Below are positions 46,301-57,900 of a DNA stretch of 64,000 bases, in pieces. The stretch is taken from assembly GCA_963693305.1 (NCBI GenBank), contig OY855905.1:36033137-36097136 (forward strand), written 5' to 3'. Made by a program: the position numbers and the translations under genes. Numbering within the stretch: position 1 is the stretch's first letter; every line of letters begins with the position of its first letter. Below the pieces are notes generated by a model. That model was given only the letters and a program-made list of their open reading frames with translations. It did not search any database and was not told the origin of the DNA. Origin of the DNA: Meandrina meandrites. Lineage: Eukaryota > Cnidaria > Anthozoa > Scleractinia > Meandrinidae.

Positions 46301-49300
46301 TTTATAACATTTTTGTAGCGAAAGTCACATTTATTAAACGCAGCAAATGTCATCTTTCAATTGCTTTCCATCCATTTTTCTTCTATATTCTATTCTTCAT
46401 ACTCCATACAAAATAGTCGGTATCTCGAAGAGATCTTTGATTGTTGATAATGACGAGTCTCATATTATTTGTTGACAGGCCTGCTCCAAATGAAAAAGAA
46501 ATCGAGGTAAGTTACAGAAGGATTTTAAGCCCCATTGCCATGTAGAAAGAAATGCCAAGAGGCGTGTACCTGCAAATTAAGGCTTTAACGACATTTTTCA
46601 CGGCATGCAGTACTGTAGTCTTGTATTTCATTTGTTTTTATTTTTGGTCCAATTCTGACTTTTCAACTTTCTGACCAAACCAAAAGGTAAAAAAAAAAGA
46701 AAATAGAGTGAAAAAACCCGTTCGTTTTCCTATTTGTATTTAAGTAAAATCCATCAGGTATTTTTGTTACTTCTATTTACTCTGATGGATGGATGGACAG
46801 TTTGACTGGTTACGCCTCTAGCTCTACGTGATACAAAATAAAAACAGCGGCACGTGATTTTTTCTTTTTTTAACAGAAACAATTCAAAACTTTGGTGTTG
46901 GCTTTCCAAACAGATCAGGATACACTTAATAGACGACTCGAAATCCAGGTAAACTGATTTTACCAACATCTCTCTCAATATCTCGTGTACGCCCTGCGGA
47001 CCTATGTTTTAACATATTTGGACATCATCAGTAGATATTTGATCCTTCTTCTTGTCGTGTTTTTTTTCCCGCACAGGCTCGTGCCAGAGATCTCGCCGAA
47101 GCCAACATGAACAAAGAGCTGCAAAGCATGTCAAATGTACTAAAGGTACTTTCTAAAAAACACTTTGTTGAAGCGTTACGTCTAAATATCCTATATTCGT
47201 TCATGAACTAGACTCGTTCATTCCAGGTGTTTAATCATTGTCCATAATTGTTACATTCACCATGTGATAATATTCAGTCCTTTGTTGTCCTATCTTGGCA
47301 ATGAGATTTTTAGTCAAGAAACTAAAATTCAAAGCAGTCGTAGTCTAAACGACTTCTTAAATTTCTTTTGTGTTATAAATGGCATTTAATGGAATTTACG
47401 TGTACTACAGCGGGGTTGACACTTGTTATCTTTCTCGTTTTTGTTTTGCAGGATTTTGAGCAACTGTGCTTTACTAAGGATATGCAGGTACGTGGAGGTA
47501 TATGGGCAAGAAAGCTGAAGCCTTGCTCTCAAACAATGTTTTTCCATACAAATCTTCTTCAGTAGTTCAAATATGCTACATTGCATAAAACCTTGCACGC
47601 TTTCATCTGTTGCCTTGTATTGTTTCCGGAAAGTTGGATTAACAAAGATTATTTGCATGGCAGGATATGTTGTCTGTGTTGAAGTCTCAAGTAGAAGTAA
47701 TAAAGAAGTCTTCACGAAGAGTATCAACTCAAACAGAACAACATGGCTGTGTTCAGCAGGTCAGTATTAACCTTACTACTGCTACTGATAAGTATTTATA
47801 ATTGAGATCGTGTATGATTTTTCATCAAACTTGTTCTAGGTATGCTATTGCTGTTCTTCCTAAATGTTAGGCAAAACCTTTCCGGTGGCCTTAGAGCAGT
47901 TTTCAATTGGGTGTCGTAAAACCAAAACCAAATCTCGCCAATTACAAAAAATGGCAATCCAGTGAACCAATCAAAACTCCAAGCAAATACATGTAGCCGG
48001 CACAAAGCGCGGGAAAACGTGTGTGAGCGAGTCGCGATTGGTTTTGGTTTTAATTGTGATTGGTTAGTTACGCAAAACCAAAGCATGTGCAAATTACTTT
48101 CAACACTCAAGTGAAAACCGCCCTATGGAGTAAATGTAAGTTAATATAATTGACATCATGTATGACTTTTCTTTTATTCTCGGCTAATATAGGAGGCTCG
48201 CATGGCATCCGGAGTGGAGGTAATGATAAGCCACGCTGAGAACCTGACTCGGCATTTAGAGCGCGTGCGAGAGGATCTTAATGAACTGCGTCAGAAAGAA
48301 AGGCTAGCTGCTGATGAACCCGTGACACCAAGAACATTAGCCAATGGTCCTACCACACTTGGTAATTTTAAGTAATGTTAGAAGAAATGCAGGCCTTATT
48401 TCTCACAAACGCAGATAACAATCCACCTCCTTTTCGGGCAGTGTTGGACACAAAGCTCAGACTGTAATAAACAACAAAATAAAATTCAAATTATTCATGT
48501 GAAGATGCCTTTCATGCTGTTGAAAATGATCGTCTATGGCATTTCCTAGTAATAGTGGCATCTCCTAGCAACGTGTTTGGTATCTGCATATCACCCCGTA
48601 TTTGTTAATTCATTTATTCGTCGGCTCCTTTGTTTACTTATTCATTTACTCGTTTGTTTGTTTGTTTGTTTATTTATTTATTTTTAATGTTTAGATTCCC
48701 AGAGAGTTGGCGTTCCTTCATCTTCGCACCCTCGCCAAGTAAGAATACTTCTTGGTGTTACCGCAACAATCTTTTAAAGCTTGTTTTGTTTGCTTAAAGC
48801 ATAAATATTTGGGGTCCCTTCACTTTCTTTGTTTACCGTTTCGCGTTTGCCTCACTTATGTTACATTCCTTTGACAGAAATCTTAGAATTGTTTTACTTT
48901 TATTTGTTTACTATTCTCTTTAAGATATTAAAACACTGTCTGTTAAGTCAACCATTGTCTTCCTTGTTAAGATAAACACTTTACAAGTACATGAAATCTG
49001 TTTTCTCTGCTTTATTTCTGTACCAAGGTTAATATTCTATTATTCTATTTCTCAGCCTGAAGCGGGAGGCGATGGTACTCAGCAGAATAGCCTTCTAAAC
49101 TTTGTCATGGCCTTTCACACTACATCAATGCGTGCCAAGGAAGCTCTTCGAAGCTTCAGACGTCGTACTGAAGCTAACAGACAAGGACGAGAGGCTTCTG
49201 GAGCTACCCCACTCCAGGGCGAAGAGCCACCAGCAGTGAAAACCGACTCTTCTTTGACTGAAAGTGCTGCAGAAGCGGAATCGAACGGTACTCCAGTCGT

Positions 49301-49996
49301 ACTGGTCAGTGGCTCAGAGGGGGACAAAGACAACAGAACAACACAGGAAGACCCAGAACAGGGACAAGTTGAACAGGAAGAGGAGTTCGTTCCTGTAGAT
49401 CATCCGTCAGCGTCTCCCGGTTTGGATGAAGCAAAGGAATCCAGTGAAAATGAAAGTGAAGGCGGAGAATTCGAATCTGAAGAAAATTCAGTTCAGGCAA
49501 CGTAAGTACATGCAGACTCTTGTTGTTGGTGTAGTTGCTTTTTTCTGATATTTTATGATTGATTTTCTTCCATTTTGTAAAGTTGGTGCGAGTATTACAC
49601 TGATTTAGACGGCACATGACATCTGCCGCATGTAACCCGCTTACGACACATCGTGGGACCCATTACATGCACAAAATGTTTTGCAACAACCAAAATTAAG
49701 CTGTAGGTTGAGTAAAAACCTGTCTGCTTGAATTATATGGCAAATTAGACGTCCTTTGTTTGAATTTTCTTGTTATTTTCAGACCCAAAAGACCAGGTGT
49801 TTGCTGGAGATGTTTATCTACGGCCTTCAGATTTACAATTTCTCTCATGATCTTGTTGGTGATTTTGTTGATTGGAATTACCATCTTGGACAGACACAGC
49901 AGTCTTACGATGGACAGATACCATATTTTATCTAGAATACGTAAACTTTTGGAGCCCGTTGGGCAAGTTATTTATTATCTAAAGCCACCTGAATGA
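28343..49996 (+). CDS. KASH-type coiled-coil membrane protein (KASH5-like N-terminus, LRMP/MRVI1-like segment)
   Basis: 39 exons splice into one frame of 4062 bp (1353 residues): 28343-28357, 28524-28679, 31443-31564, 32025-32076, 32617-32665, 32869-32938, 33481-33565, 34192-34262, 34559-34623, 35292-35344, 35451-35501, 37687-37764, 38024-38080, 38958-39008, 39199-39263, 39492-39609, 40131-40319, 40420-40515, 40673-40761, 41302-41339, 41609-41696, 42528-42612, 42708-42742, 43088-43127, 43391-43437, 43818-43858, 43948-44030, 44260-44361, 44921-45016, 45393-46093, 46479-46506, 46877-46948, 47077-47145, 47452-47487, 47664-47759, 48193-48361, 48695-48738, 49056-49501, 49783-49996. Residues 26-95 form a degenerate EF-hand pair like vertebrate KASH5 (loop 31-42 ends in Lys). 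Coiled coil runs about 155-700. Residues 973-1119 ('LVLAFQTDQDTLNRRLEIQ', 'ARDLAEAN') resemble the LRMP/MRVI1 domain. A TM helix (about 1300-1318) is followed by a 35-residue tail ending YYLKPPE, like KASH5 '...PPPV'. Likely role: linking SUN proteins at the nuclear envelope (or the ER) to dynein. Family strong; function inferred. Confidence 0.9.
28680..31442 (+). other. Large intron 2 of the KASH-like gene
   Basis: AT-rich, without any exon I can support. It contains one small inverted-repeat element at 30585-30707. Confidence 0.6.
30585..30707. mobile_element. Short MITE-like element
   Basis: 'CAACCCTCCAAGTTTA' and 'TAACTTGGAGGGTTG' face each other across about 90 bases with a further 'GTGGCCATTTGGCCAC' palindrome inside. 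Confidence 0.7.
34690..35150. other. GC-rich insertion-like block in KASH-like gene intron
   Basis: This stretch is clearly richer in G+C than its AT-rich surroundings and carries repeated 'GCGAGC'/'GCTTGCGA' words. No inverted ends or convincing protein were seen. It may be an unrecognised repeat. Confidence 0.4.
35938..36107 (+). pseudogene. RecQ-like helicase N-terminus, truncated, transposon-borne
   Basis: From ATG 35938 the frame reads MASEAW... and then 'LYPEQEECLKAILQGKDVY'. This matches the motif 0 / pre-Walker A region of RecQ-family helicases ('RPGQ...AI..GKDV'). The Walker A motif would come next, but the frame instead enters unrelated sequence and stops after about a dozen codons. 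It lies inside the inner transposon, so it is cargo or an element gene rather than part of the KASH-like gene. No full helicase remains. Confidence 0.75.
36083..36700 (-). pseudogene. Transposon-borne Cys-containing protein, truncated at C-terminus
   Basis: Minus-strand frame with an early 'CVLC' and a later 'CKSCLGKLKKR', suggesting a zinc-binding unit. A Ser-rich linker and then 'WPSKTKVNNLYEGLES' follow. After that the frame crosses the deletion junction into antisense helicase sequence and ends at 36002. The likely start is one of the Met codons near 36690-36739. I do not recognise the family with certainty; its place in the element suggests a transposase- or accessory-type protein. Confidence 0.6.
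37379..37397. repeat. Poly-G run
   Basis: Nineteen consecutive G bases. A run of 15 C (37553-37567) lies about 155 bases away in the same intron, so the transcript could pair the two. Confidence 0.9.
37848..37905. repeat. Short hairpin in KASH-like gene intron
   Basis: 'CAGTTTTGGAGAAGT' and 'ACTTCTCCAAAACTG' face each other around an AT-only centre. Confidence 0.7.
38219..38437. mobile_element. MITE with TTAA/TTA target site
   Basis: Ends 'GGGCGATTACATGGCGAA' and the complement of 'TTCACCATGTAATTGGCCCC' are inverted and flanked by TTAA. Internal 'CAGCCTGG'/'CCAGGCTG' arms also pair. PIF/Harbinger or piggyBac-like; non-coding. Confidence 0.7.
44401..44693. mobile_element. CCAAT-bearing MITE, family A copy 2
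   Basis: Ends 'TAGAGCAATTTTC' and 'GAAAATCGCTCTA'. Same body as 9315-9593 and 47892-48125, with CCAATC/GATTGG words kept. It lies in the intron after exon 44260-44361. Confidence 0.85.
45292..45309. repeat. Poly-C run
   Basis: About 18 C bases, roughly 85 bases before the acceptor of exon 45393-46093. Confidence 0.85.
47892..48125. mobile_element. CCAAT-bearing MITE, family A copy 3
   Basis: Ends 'AGAGCAGTTTTCAATTGGGTGTCG' (left, shown in part) and 'CACTCAAGTGAAAACCGCCCT' (right, shown in part) are imperfect inverted repeats. The body matches the other two copies. It ends about 70 bases before exon 48193-48361. Confidence 0.82.
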
Positions 49997-50445
49997 ATAG
50001 CTATCGTAAACATCGCGGTCAGCCGCAGAATCCACTTGATAAAGTATGAAATTATTTATATTTTCCTTATAGCTGTTAGTAATGTTTTATAATAATATAT
50101 ACAAGGAAATATGCAGTAAAGTTGTTGTCCAATAAGAAACAGAGTAAATAGTATGGTTAATATCAGCAAAGCTGGAAATCAGATGATGTACAATTACTAA
50201 ATGAGCTGTTGTAAAGTTCAAAAGGTTTTTATGACAGCAACATCAATTGCATTCATGCATCGTGTTTAGGCGCATTTATGTCCGTATTTGTTACAGCTTC
50301 TTCGTCATTATATTAATCTGAACTTTCAGTAGTATATTGCTCATGCACGATGCTATGTATCACCATGATCTATTAGAACAGTTTAATACATTTATATTGT
50401 ATTTAGTTGCATGTTTTATACTACTCAGAGTTTTGCAGGTCGTGC

Positions 50446-50451
50446 AATAAA
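50446..50451 (+). terminator. Candidate poly(A) signal of the KASH-like gene
   Basis: AATAAA about 450 bases after the stop codon. Other AT-rich sites downstream could also serve. Confidence 0.45.
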
Positions 50452-51765
50452 GTCGTTATAGCTGTGAGTGCTATAGTTCGTATATAAAAGAAGTAAATCA
50501 TTGGTTGCTTTAAGCAACGAGCTACCTTTGTGCCCAGTATTATAAAGGTAAAACGAGACTAGTCATTGGTAAAAAATAACATCAAATGGCTCGCGGGATC
50601 ACTTGTGCCTTGTACCAGTTTATTGTTCAGGTGTGCAAATGATTAACTGTTAAGGTTCTACAAGTGTTCCTTCTGGTCCAGCCAGCATTCTGATATGCTA
50701 ATTCATTTAGACCCTTTAAGGGCTGACCTTGGCGCTGTGCGTTTTCCAACAGTATTCTAGGAAGGTTCCTTACTTAGTTATTTGCACAGCTTATTCTCAT
50801 ACGCAAACTTGTGATACAATCTGCATTTGGTCGAAGTCATTGTCATCTCTCGCCTATAATTTTTGCGTCCAAGGACCAGAAAGGTAACTCTCAGTCTTAG
50901 CTGTTAGGGAACAGTTTTCAAGTTTTAACTCACTTCAGCCTAGAACATAAAGAAGTGTTTCTTTACCGAAAGTTATAAGTATTTATAGCTAGTACATAAA
51001 TAAACTTACAGTCACAGATTACGAAGTTGATTTACACTTGTTGTACAGTAATTGTGTTCATCATACATTTAGCATTCAGCGACTTGTTCAAATTCATTAA
51101 GATTCTTTCTAAGCTTAATCACTATTCTTCAAACCAGAGCGACTATCAGACACCAATTCACTGACATTAGTTCGTGGCATTAATTTATTAAATATACAGT
51201 TGCAAGCTTTGAGAGTTGTGTTTATTTGTTGGTGGTATTCGTGACTTGTTATTTTCTATATTTGAATTAGACGCTGTGATGGATATTCCATCTTTTCTTC
51301 TGTCTTTCTTCGTCTCTTGTTTCCACACAGGCGTGTTTGACAAGAATTGACACGTTAATGATGAAGTCTTCCAGCTGTTACCAAACTTGTCCAGATGTGT
51401 AAATGGCCCCTTATTGGCCAATAAGAAAAACAACTGTTTCGGGTAATTTTATGAAGATTTGCCAAAACGTTGCTTAGTGCCCGGGCTGTTAAGTCGTTTC
51501 CGCTTCGGAAAAATCGACAGCTTTCAAATCAAACTGAACTAATACTTGCTGTAGTCAACAGTTTCAGCAGAGTGCCCGTTTCGTGTCCGTTTGTCTATGG
51601 TGTTCAGCAGAACAACTTTTGAAGGTGATGTGATCTTCGTAAGTTCATATGAATCATTTCATATACATTACATCAGAACAACTTTTGCAGTTCTTCAGTT
51701 AACATGCCTTACTTTTACTTTACGATTATCGCTGTGTCTGTGAATCCTCTTGCTATAAAGAGTAG

Positions 51766-52019
51766 TTAACAATAATTCACCGAAGTGGAGGTAAATATCC
51801 ACCGCTTTCACCGACACTGAGGTGAATAATTGTTTTAGTATATACCACACAAGTTAAATAACCAGCGGACCAAAACATTACTTTCGGTACCCAAAGCGGC
51901 ACGCGAAGCCATTTTGTTTCTCTTCGGCTGCACGGAGGTGAATAGTACTTTGCTAACAACCTCCGAGTTAACCAATCAGCGCGCGCGGAGAGCACTATTC
52001 ACTTCTGTGGTATATACTT
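51766..52019. mobile_element. MITE family B copy 2 (opposite orientation to 15371-15625)
   Basis: The full 250-bp sequence is the reverse complement of 15371-15625 with scattered differences, including the hairpin around 'CACCGACACTGAGGTGAA' and the 'AGTATATACCACACAAGTT' motif. It lies downstream of the KASH-like gene. Confidence 0.85.
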
Positions 52020-53295
52020 AAGCTCAGTAAGCGGTATAGTAAAGATCCGAGAGAGGAGGACTCTTGTACCTCCAGAGCTCTTTTAATACAGATAATAGAT
52101 AATTTCTTCTCTTACCCTGATCATCACACATACGTTTGGCTTTAGTACTAAATACTAATGACAAATGAAAGCAAGGGACCGCGGACGAAAATGCTGCTGG
52201 TGTACGTAGGAGCTACTGACAGCTCTGATCAGCCAAAAATAAAATACAAAGACAATAAACTGCAAGGCTGACACTACGTAGAAATGAAAAGCCTTAACGG
52301 GACAACGACATGATAGAGTCCAAACTGAAAGTCAAAAATGCAAACTCTGGACAGCTGTTTCGACCTGATTGGGTCTCGTCAGCAGAGTGTATGCCACACA
52401 GAATAGAACAACTAGCGTGAAGACAGTTGTCTATAAAGTGCTCGCTGGTAATGACGATCCGAGTGAGCTCAAATTCGAAAGCCCGCCCATTGACAACATA
52501 GTAAAAATATTTGCCTTGTTAGGCAATTGAAAGATGGGTCACATTTCGTGCTGGGATAACCAAGATGTGTCGAGAAAGAGGAGAGACGAAACCTGATGTA
52601 GGTTTATTGGTTCCTTTGTAACTCGCGTAAACGTACGTACTAATTTGGCAAAAACGTGCAACATAAGATGCGATGTGACATGATAATAACTTCGAAACTA
52701 GCAAATCATGTTGAGCTCCATAAACACAGGAAGATGGAATTCACAACTTATGAGGTCTAAGATGTCACGTGGTCATTCAGTTTCAGACTTGCATCTAATA
52801 AAAGTGGGTCCGCAATGCGTACATATGTGGACTTTCATTTGCTTTTGATAACAAATGAGTAGATGAGCCAATTTTAGACCTTTTTAAAGACGTTTGCTTC
52901 TCGTTTCCGGTTTGGCAATAGACCCCGGCGTTCTAGCGCTTCGCGCTCTGTGAGCTCGACTTGTAGGCAAGTCTAAGTATCAATCAAATATGAGTTGACA
53001 GTCACTTGAAACTTGAGATGATAAAAAACGTATCAATCAACTTTTCTTATGATCATGAAAGCAAAACTACTTTTTCGTTTTGAGAACACACATTGCAATT
53101 TACCCTGAAGATCGCCTTAAACATTGAAATGCAGCCAGGGAAGCGGAAAACCTGGGACAAGACCCGACAGTATCTCTATATGATTATATGAAAAGGACGG
53201 GGATGTTCGTCGGAGAATTTGATCTACTAATTCTATTCCTGTAAAGGATAACATTACAAACAATACAGCAAGGTTGATACTAGGTAAAAAAGTAG

Positions 53296-53523
53296 ACTTT
53301 GTTTCTCGAAAGCCCCGGAGACCTTTTGGGACCGCAAAGCCACTTTTAGTTATCTGTATTTTAAAAACAGAGAAGTGTATAGGCCTGAAACTTTGTTTGA
53401 AGAGAACTTCTGTTCATATTAAAAAATATCATAGATTAGACACCTCTGTAATCATAAGGTTTAAGATTTTGCTATGGCTTTCCGGGTGCGAAAACTTTTC
53501 AGGACCTTCGAGAAACGGACCCC
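53296..53523. mobile_element. TIR element with TTTCTCGAA ends
   Basis: 'TTTGTTTCTCGAAAGCCCC' at the left and 'GGACCTTCGAGAAACGGAC' at the right form inverted ends about 230 bp apart. It is non-coding. Confidence 0.65.
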
Positions 53524-54937
53524 AGAATTGATATAGCACGGCTGCAACCGTGGACAGCTGTCGTGTTGGTGTCTCTCTAAGTCTACTTTTTCACGTAGTA
53601 TTAGTCTACTGTATTATTTGTAATGTTATTTTATTTTTTCGGCTGATAGAATCTTTTGTATATCCCACGTTAGCAGCATTATCGTTGGCGGTCCCTTGCT
53701 TGCGAATACAGCAACTGAGGTCCAGTCGAACACAAATAGCGCGCGAAAAGTGTGAAAAATAGCGTTACCTTTGCCCGCAGTTCAGTCGAACGCCATGCAA
53801 ATATAAAGATTAATGAAAGTCAAGTATTTAGCATGCGTGATGCTTTCTTTGTGGCGTCTCGTGGGCAGTTCATTTCCCGGGTTCACGTCCAACTTAACAT
53901 TAACTCCCTCCAAAACTTCGGATTTTCCGAACACCCTCGAAAGCTTCCGAAAGCGCTGACACGAGTTATCACGGAAATTGGCGTCCCAATCGGGAAAACT
54001 GCACGATCGCAATATGTGGATTTTCACACTTCGTGTGAAAGTCCACATAAAAAGCACTGACAAGAACGAACAAAACGACTGGGTTTGTCCGTGACTTGGA
54101 TAAAGTCTGTTTGATTTCTAGCAATCGTTGCACGAGTACTTACTTTGGTAACTCGCTAAGCTAGGTATGGCAGTATTAAACATCAACAATATTCGTGATA
54201 ATACCCAGATCTAAACTCCGGTGGCCAATCACATCCAAGCAGGCACAGTGAAAGAAAAACAGGATGAAAAAATATCCGACTTAGATTTGTAATTGGCATA
54301 TATATTTTGTGTAAGAACTGCCTTTATGTTTTTAGCACTGTTGCTACCCGCCCTGCAGTACTTGGTACTGTAAAATCGTAGTCCATGCACTTCCATTGAT
54401 TAAAGGCGTCAGATAAATGAACTCCACTAATCTTAGATTATTGCTGTAAATAAAATTATGTGAAGGCGGGGGCAGCTATAGTGAGAACTATTACTAGTCT
54501 ATATTTTTCAGTATTGGACTTCACGTCTGAAACATCTTGTTCTAGCAATACATTTTATGACCAAATATTCCAACGGTTCATTCAATATGTAGATATGTTG
54601 ACTGAGAATTGAAGAAAAGAGTAACCGGTTAGCTGAGACGTGACTCCTTGAAATTTTTTGAAGGGATTAAGGTGATATTCTGCTCCAAACTGTAACAGAA
54701 GACATCACAATGTGTTCTGTTAATACCTTTATAATTGACCAATCATATTCAACTGAACACCGCTTAAGAAAAACAGGATGAAGGAATTACATAAAATTTG
54801 TAAAATGTCACTTCGTTAACCTGTTTTATCCTGTCGACGAAGAAGTGTTTACCTCAGTTTTATTCCTTAAAAAGGGGTAAAAAAAGGTTGAAACGAAACT
54901 GTAGAACTGACTTTCATGATCATTGGAAGAAAAGAAG

Positions 54938-57900
54938 ATGTCCAAGAGAGCAGTGCTTTTGGGGAGTGTGGCTATGCTAGTTTCTTTAACAGTGAGTACT
55001 CCGTGAATATTTTTGTCATTTGGTGTATGTGCCTTGCACTGTTTTACTGCAAAGTCTGTTGACATTAATATTCCTTGTTGCTCCACTATAATGTCTCTCC
55101 CCCCCCAAAAAAAATGTCTTAATGTAGTTCAATGGCATACTATCAAAATATATTTGATTGAAATATTTGGTCGTATCTCTGAAACTTTTACTTCTCATTA
55201 TATCAAAAATTAAAAGTTCTTTTGTTCTCCGGGTTTTTCTCCGAGGTTAAAATTTTTTTGGAAGAGTCCTTTCCACCAGTTTCACTGGTCTTTTTTCAAG
55301 GTTGATAAAATTAAATGTCAACATTGGGGATGGTTCCTTTTTTCTTAGTGACCAGACATGGAGTACATCATGACCGTTACATGACGTAAAGATCATGGCC
55401 AAAATGCGAAGGAAAATGCAGTCTTAGAGACATTACATACACTAAGCGAATCCGAAACGAACGAATGCAGCTTTGATCTTCAAAAGATTTTTCTACCACT
55501 CCGTTTCTCATAAACTGAGTGGCTGAACGAAAGCTGAATTTGTCCTCTTTATTGATTAGTCATCCTCGAGCCGCCCGGATAAAACTGTCAGTCATCTTCG
55601 CCATTAACAGATCAAGTTCTACCATTAGCCTTTGTGTGCAATATAACAAAATCTTGCTCAATATTTTCTATGACTGGTTCATACCTTACAAATCTGCATA
55701 CCACTCAATGCTGTTATTTATTATACCTGTGTTTCATACATCATGTACATGTTCTGTGCAAGAACTAGCTTTATATTTTTGGCACTATTTAATTTGTCTA
55801 TGTTTTTTACACTTCGTGTCTGCTGTTCAAAGTTCATAACTTAGATATGTCGACAGAGCTGAAACGAAAAGGGAAATAGTTGGGATTATTTCCTTCTTAC
55901 TGCTTGAAAGTTTGGAAGCGAATATGATATTTTGCTCCAAACTATGACATAAGGCATCGATAGGTACTGGTAACACTTTTATATTTATTAAAAATTTAAA
56001 GACGATCTCTGGCTAAAAATATTTAAAAAGTACGAGCTTTCGACTGTTTGGACTACAGTCTTCAACGGGTAAAAAAGAACGACGAAATATGAATATAAAT
56101 GTGTAAGAATAAAAAAAGAATGGACTATGTAAATTAATTATGAATGTGTGTAAAAAGAATGTTGTATTGCCCAGGGAGTGGGCAGGAATTGTTGTCAGCA
56201 TTTGGAGTGACCATGGAATGCCACGATTCTAGTATTTTTCTTGTTCGGAAGCTGCCTTTGTCGATTACGGAAGCGTTATTAAAGTCAATGGAATGGTCAT
56301 GGGACCATGCATGGTTCGCAATTCTGGAGCCTTTAGCCGCTGTTTTTACATTTCTTAAATGTTCTTTTCTTCGAACTTCCGAACAAGAAAAACACTAGAA
56401 TCGTGGCATTCCATGGTCACTCCAAATGCTGACAACAATTCCTGCCCACTCCCTGGGCAATACAACATTCTTTTTACGCACATTCATAATTAATTTACAT
56501 AGTCCATTCTTTTTTTATTCTTACACATTTATATTCATATTTCGTCGTTCTTTTTTACCCGTTGAAGACTGTAGTTCAAACAGTCGAAAGCTCGTACTTT
56601 TTAAATATTTTTAGCCAGAGATCGTCTTTAAATTTTTAATATGTTTAACCCTGGCTACGGTCCTTCAATATTTTTACTTTTATATTTGACAAATCTTATT
56701 CTACTTGCACCTCTAGAGAAAATAGGATGAAGGAATAACAGACTTATATACAAGGTGTAAGATGTCACTTGGTTAACCTATTTTGTCTGCCATAGCTTTC
56801 ATCCTTAATATTGAATGCTGGGTAATCCCTAAGTGTTCATCGATCAATGGTTGCATGTAGCACTTCCTCTTTGGCTGCTGATCCAGCAGGAAATCGAATT
56901 CTAAAGTATTCCTCCAGTGCTGAATACACTAAAAATAGACGAGGTTCATGCACGTTTCAACTAGGAGTAATCGTAGATTATGTAGTGCGTTCGATATGCT
57001 CGCCATTGAAGAACAACGTGCTACTTGTAACTTGCCTTGCGTGAAAAACTGTTATTTTCCCCATGCAGAAGATGTTTCGAACGAACACCTTCGGTCTTCA
57101 TCAGTTTCAAATGTCATAAAGGCAGTAAAGGCCTTAACGGTTTACTATTTGGCGCGTGCTACGATAGCAAATGTCACAAAGCGATTGTTGCGCATGATCG
57201 AATCACGCAAAAGACTTGCAAATTGCTGGTATGTCAATACGCTCATTGCCCGCGTTGGGTCTTGCCTAGAGTGTCAAGCCTCAAGGAAGAGTCTCTTGCA
57301 ATAGTCCCTCGCTCTGTCGACAATATGTTAATGGTGGCATGATCGAAATACATATAAGGTATCACCAACGCCACTCGAGTGAGATCGTCACATGAAACTG
57401 AGGCCAATAACGAAAGCGAGGCATGCAAATGTGCGTCTAAACGAAAGTGAGGCAAATGAGGAACAAACGAAATCTCGATTTTTCTTAGCTCACAAGATTA
57501 GATTAGGGTTGCGTTCTCCTATCGTCGAACGCAGTTAATTTTTCCTTAGTTTTCACGATTTGGGATTGCAAGACTGAGAAATCATGTGTCAAGCAAAAGC
57601 AAGTAATTTAAATGGAAAGTTTACTTTTATGAGAAACTGAACGTGTGACGCTGATCGACATCAGGATAAGTTGTTTCAGCTGAAGGTGAACTATGGTTGT
57701 GACTCCCTAAATAGCTTAGTAAAGCATTGTAACCATGATGGAAACAAAGGAAACAAAACGTGCATATAATGTCAGTAAATACCCTTTTATATTATAGAAT
57801 TAGATAAAGTTCTTTTAACCAGACTCTCTTCAGTTCTTGATAAAGTTTATCAAGAGAACTTCCGCATATCTATACTGAACGGTGATTTTCTGAAAACACT

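Larger units (their letters stand above)
50452..54937. other. Gene-free interval with MITEs
   Basis: It includes the probable 3' UTR of the KASH-like gene, MITE family B copy 2 (51766-52019), another inverted-repeat element (53296-53523), and sequence around 52300-52400 ('CGACCTGATTGGGTCTCGTC') that looks like part of a dispersed repeat. No gene found. Confidence 0.55.

Noticed and set aside
56013..56614. Identical 62-residue frames on minus (56013-56201) and plus (56426-56614) strands
   Set aside because: They are the two arms of the inverted repeat; neither has gene context.
56948..57342. 118- and 101-residue overlapping plus-strand frames
   Set aside because: They have no recognisable domain, use non-ATG or poor starts, and overlap each other in different frames. 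They are too weak to call.
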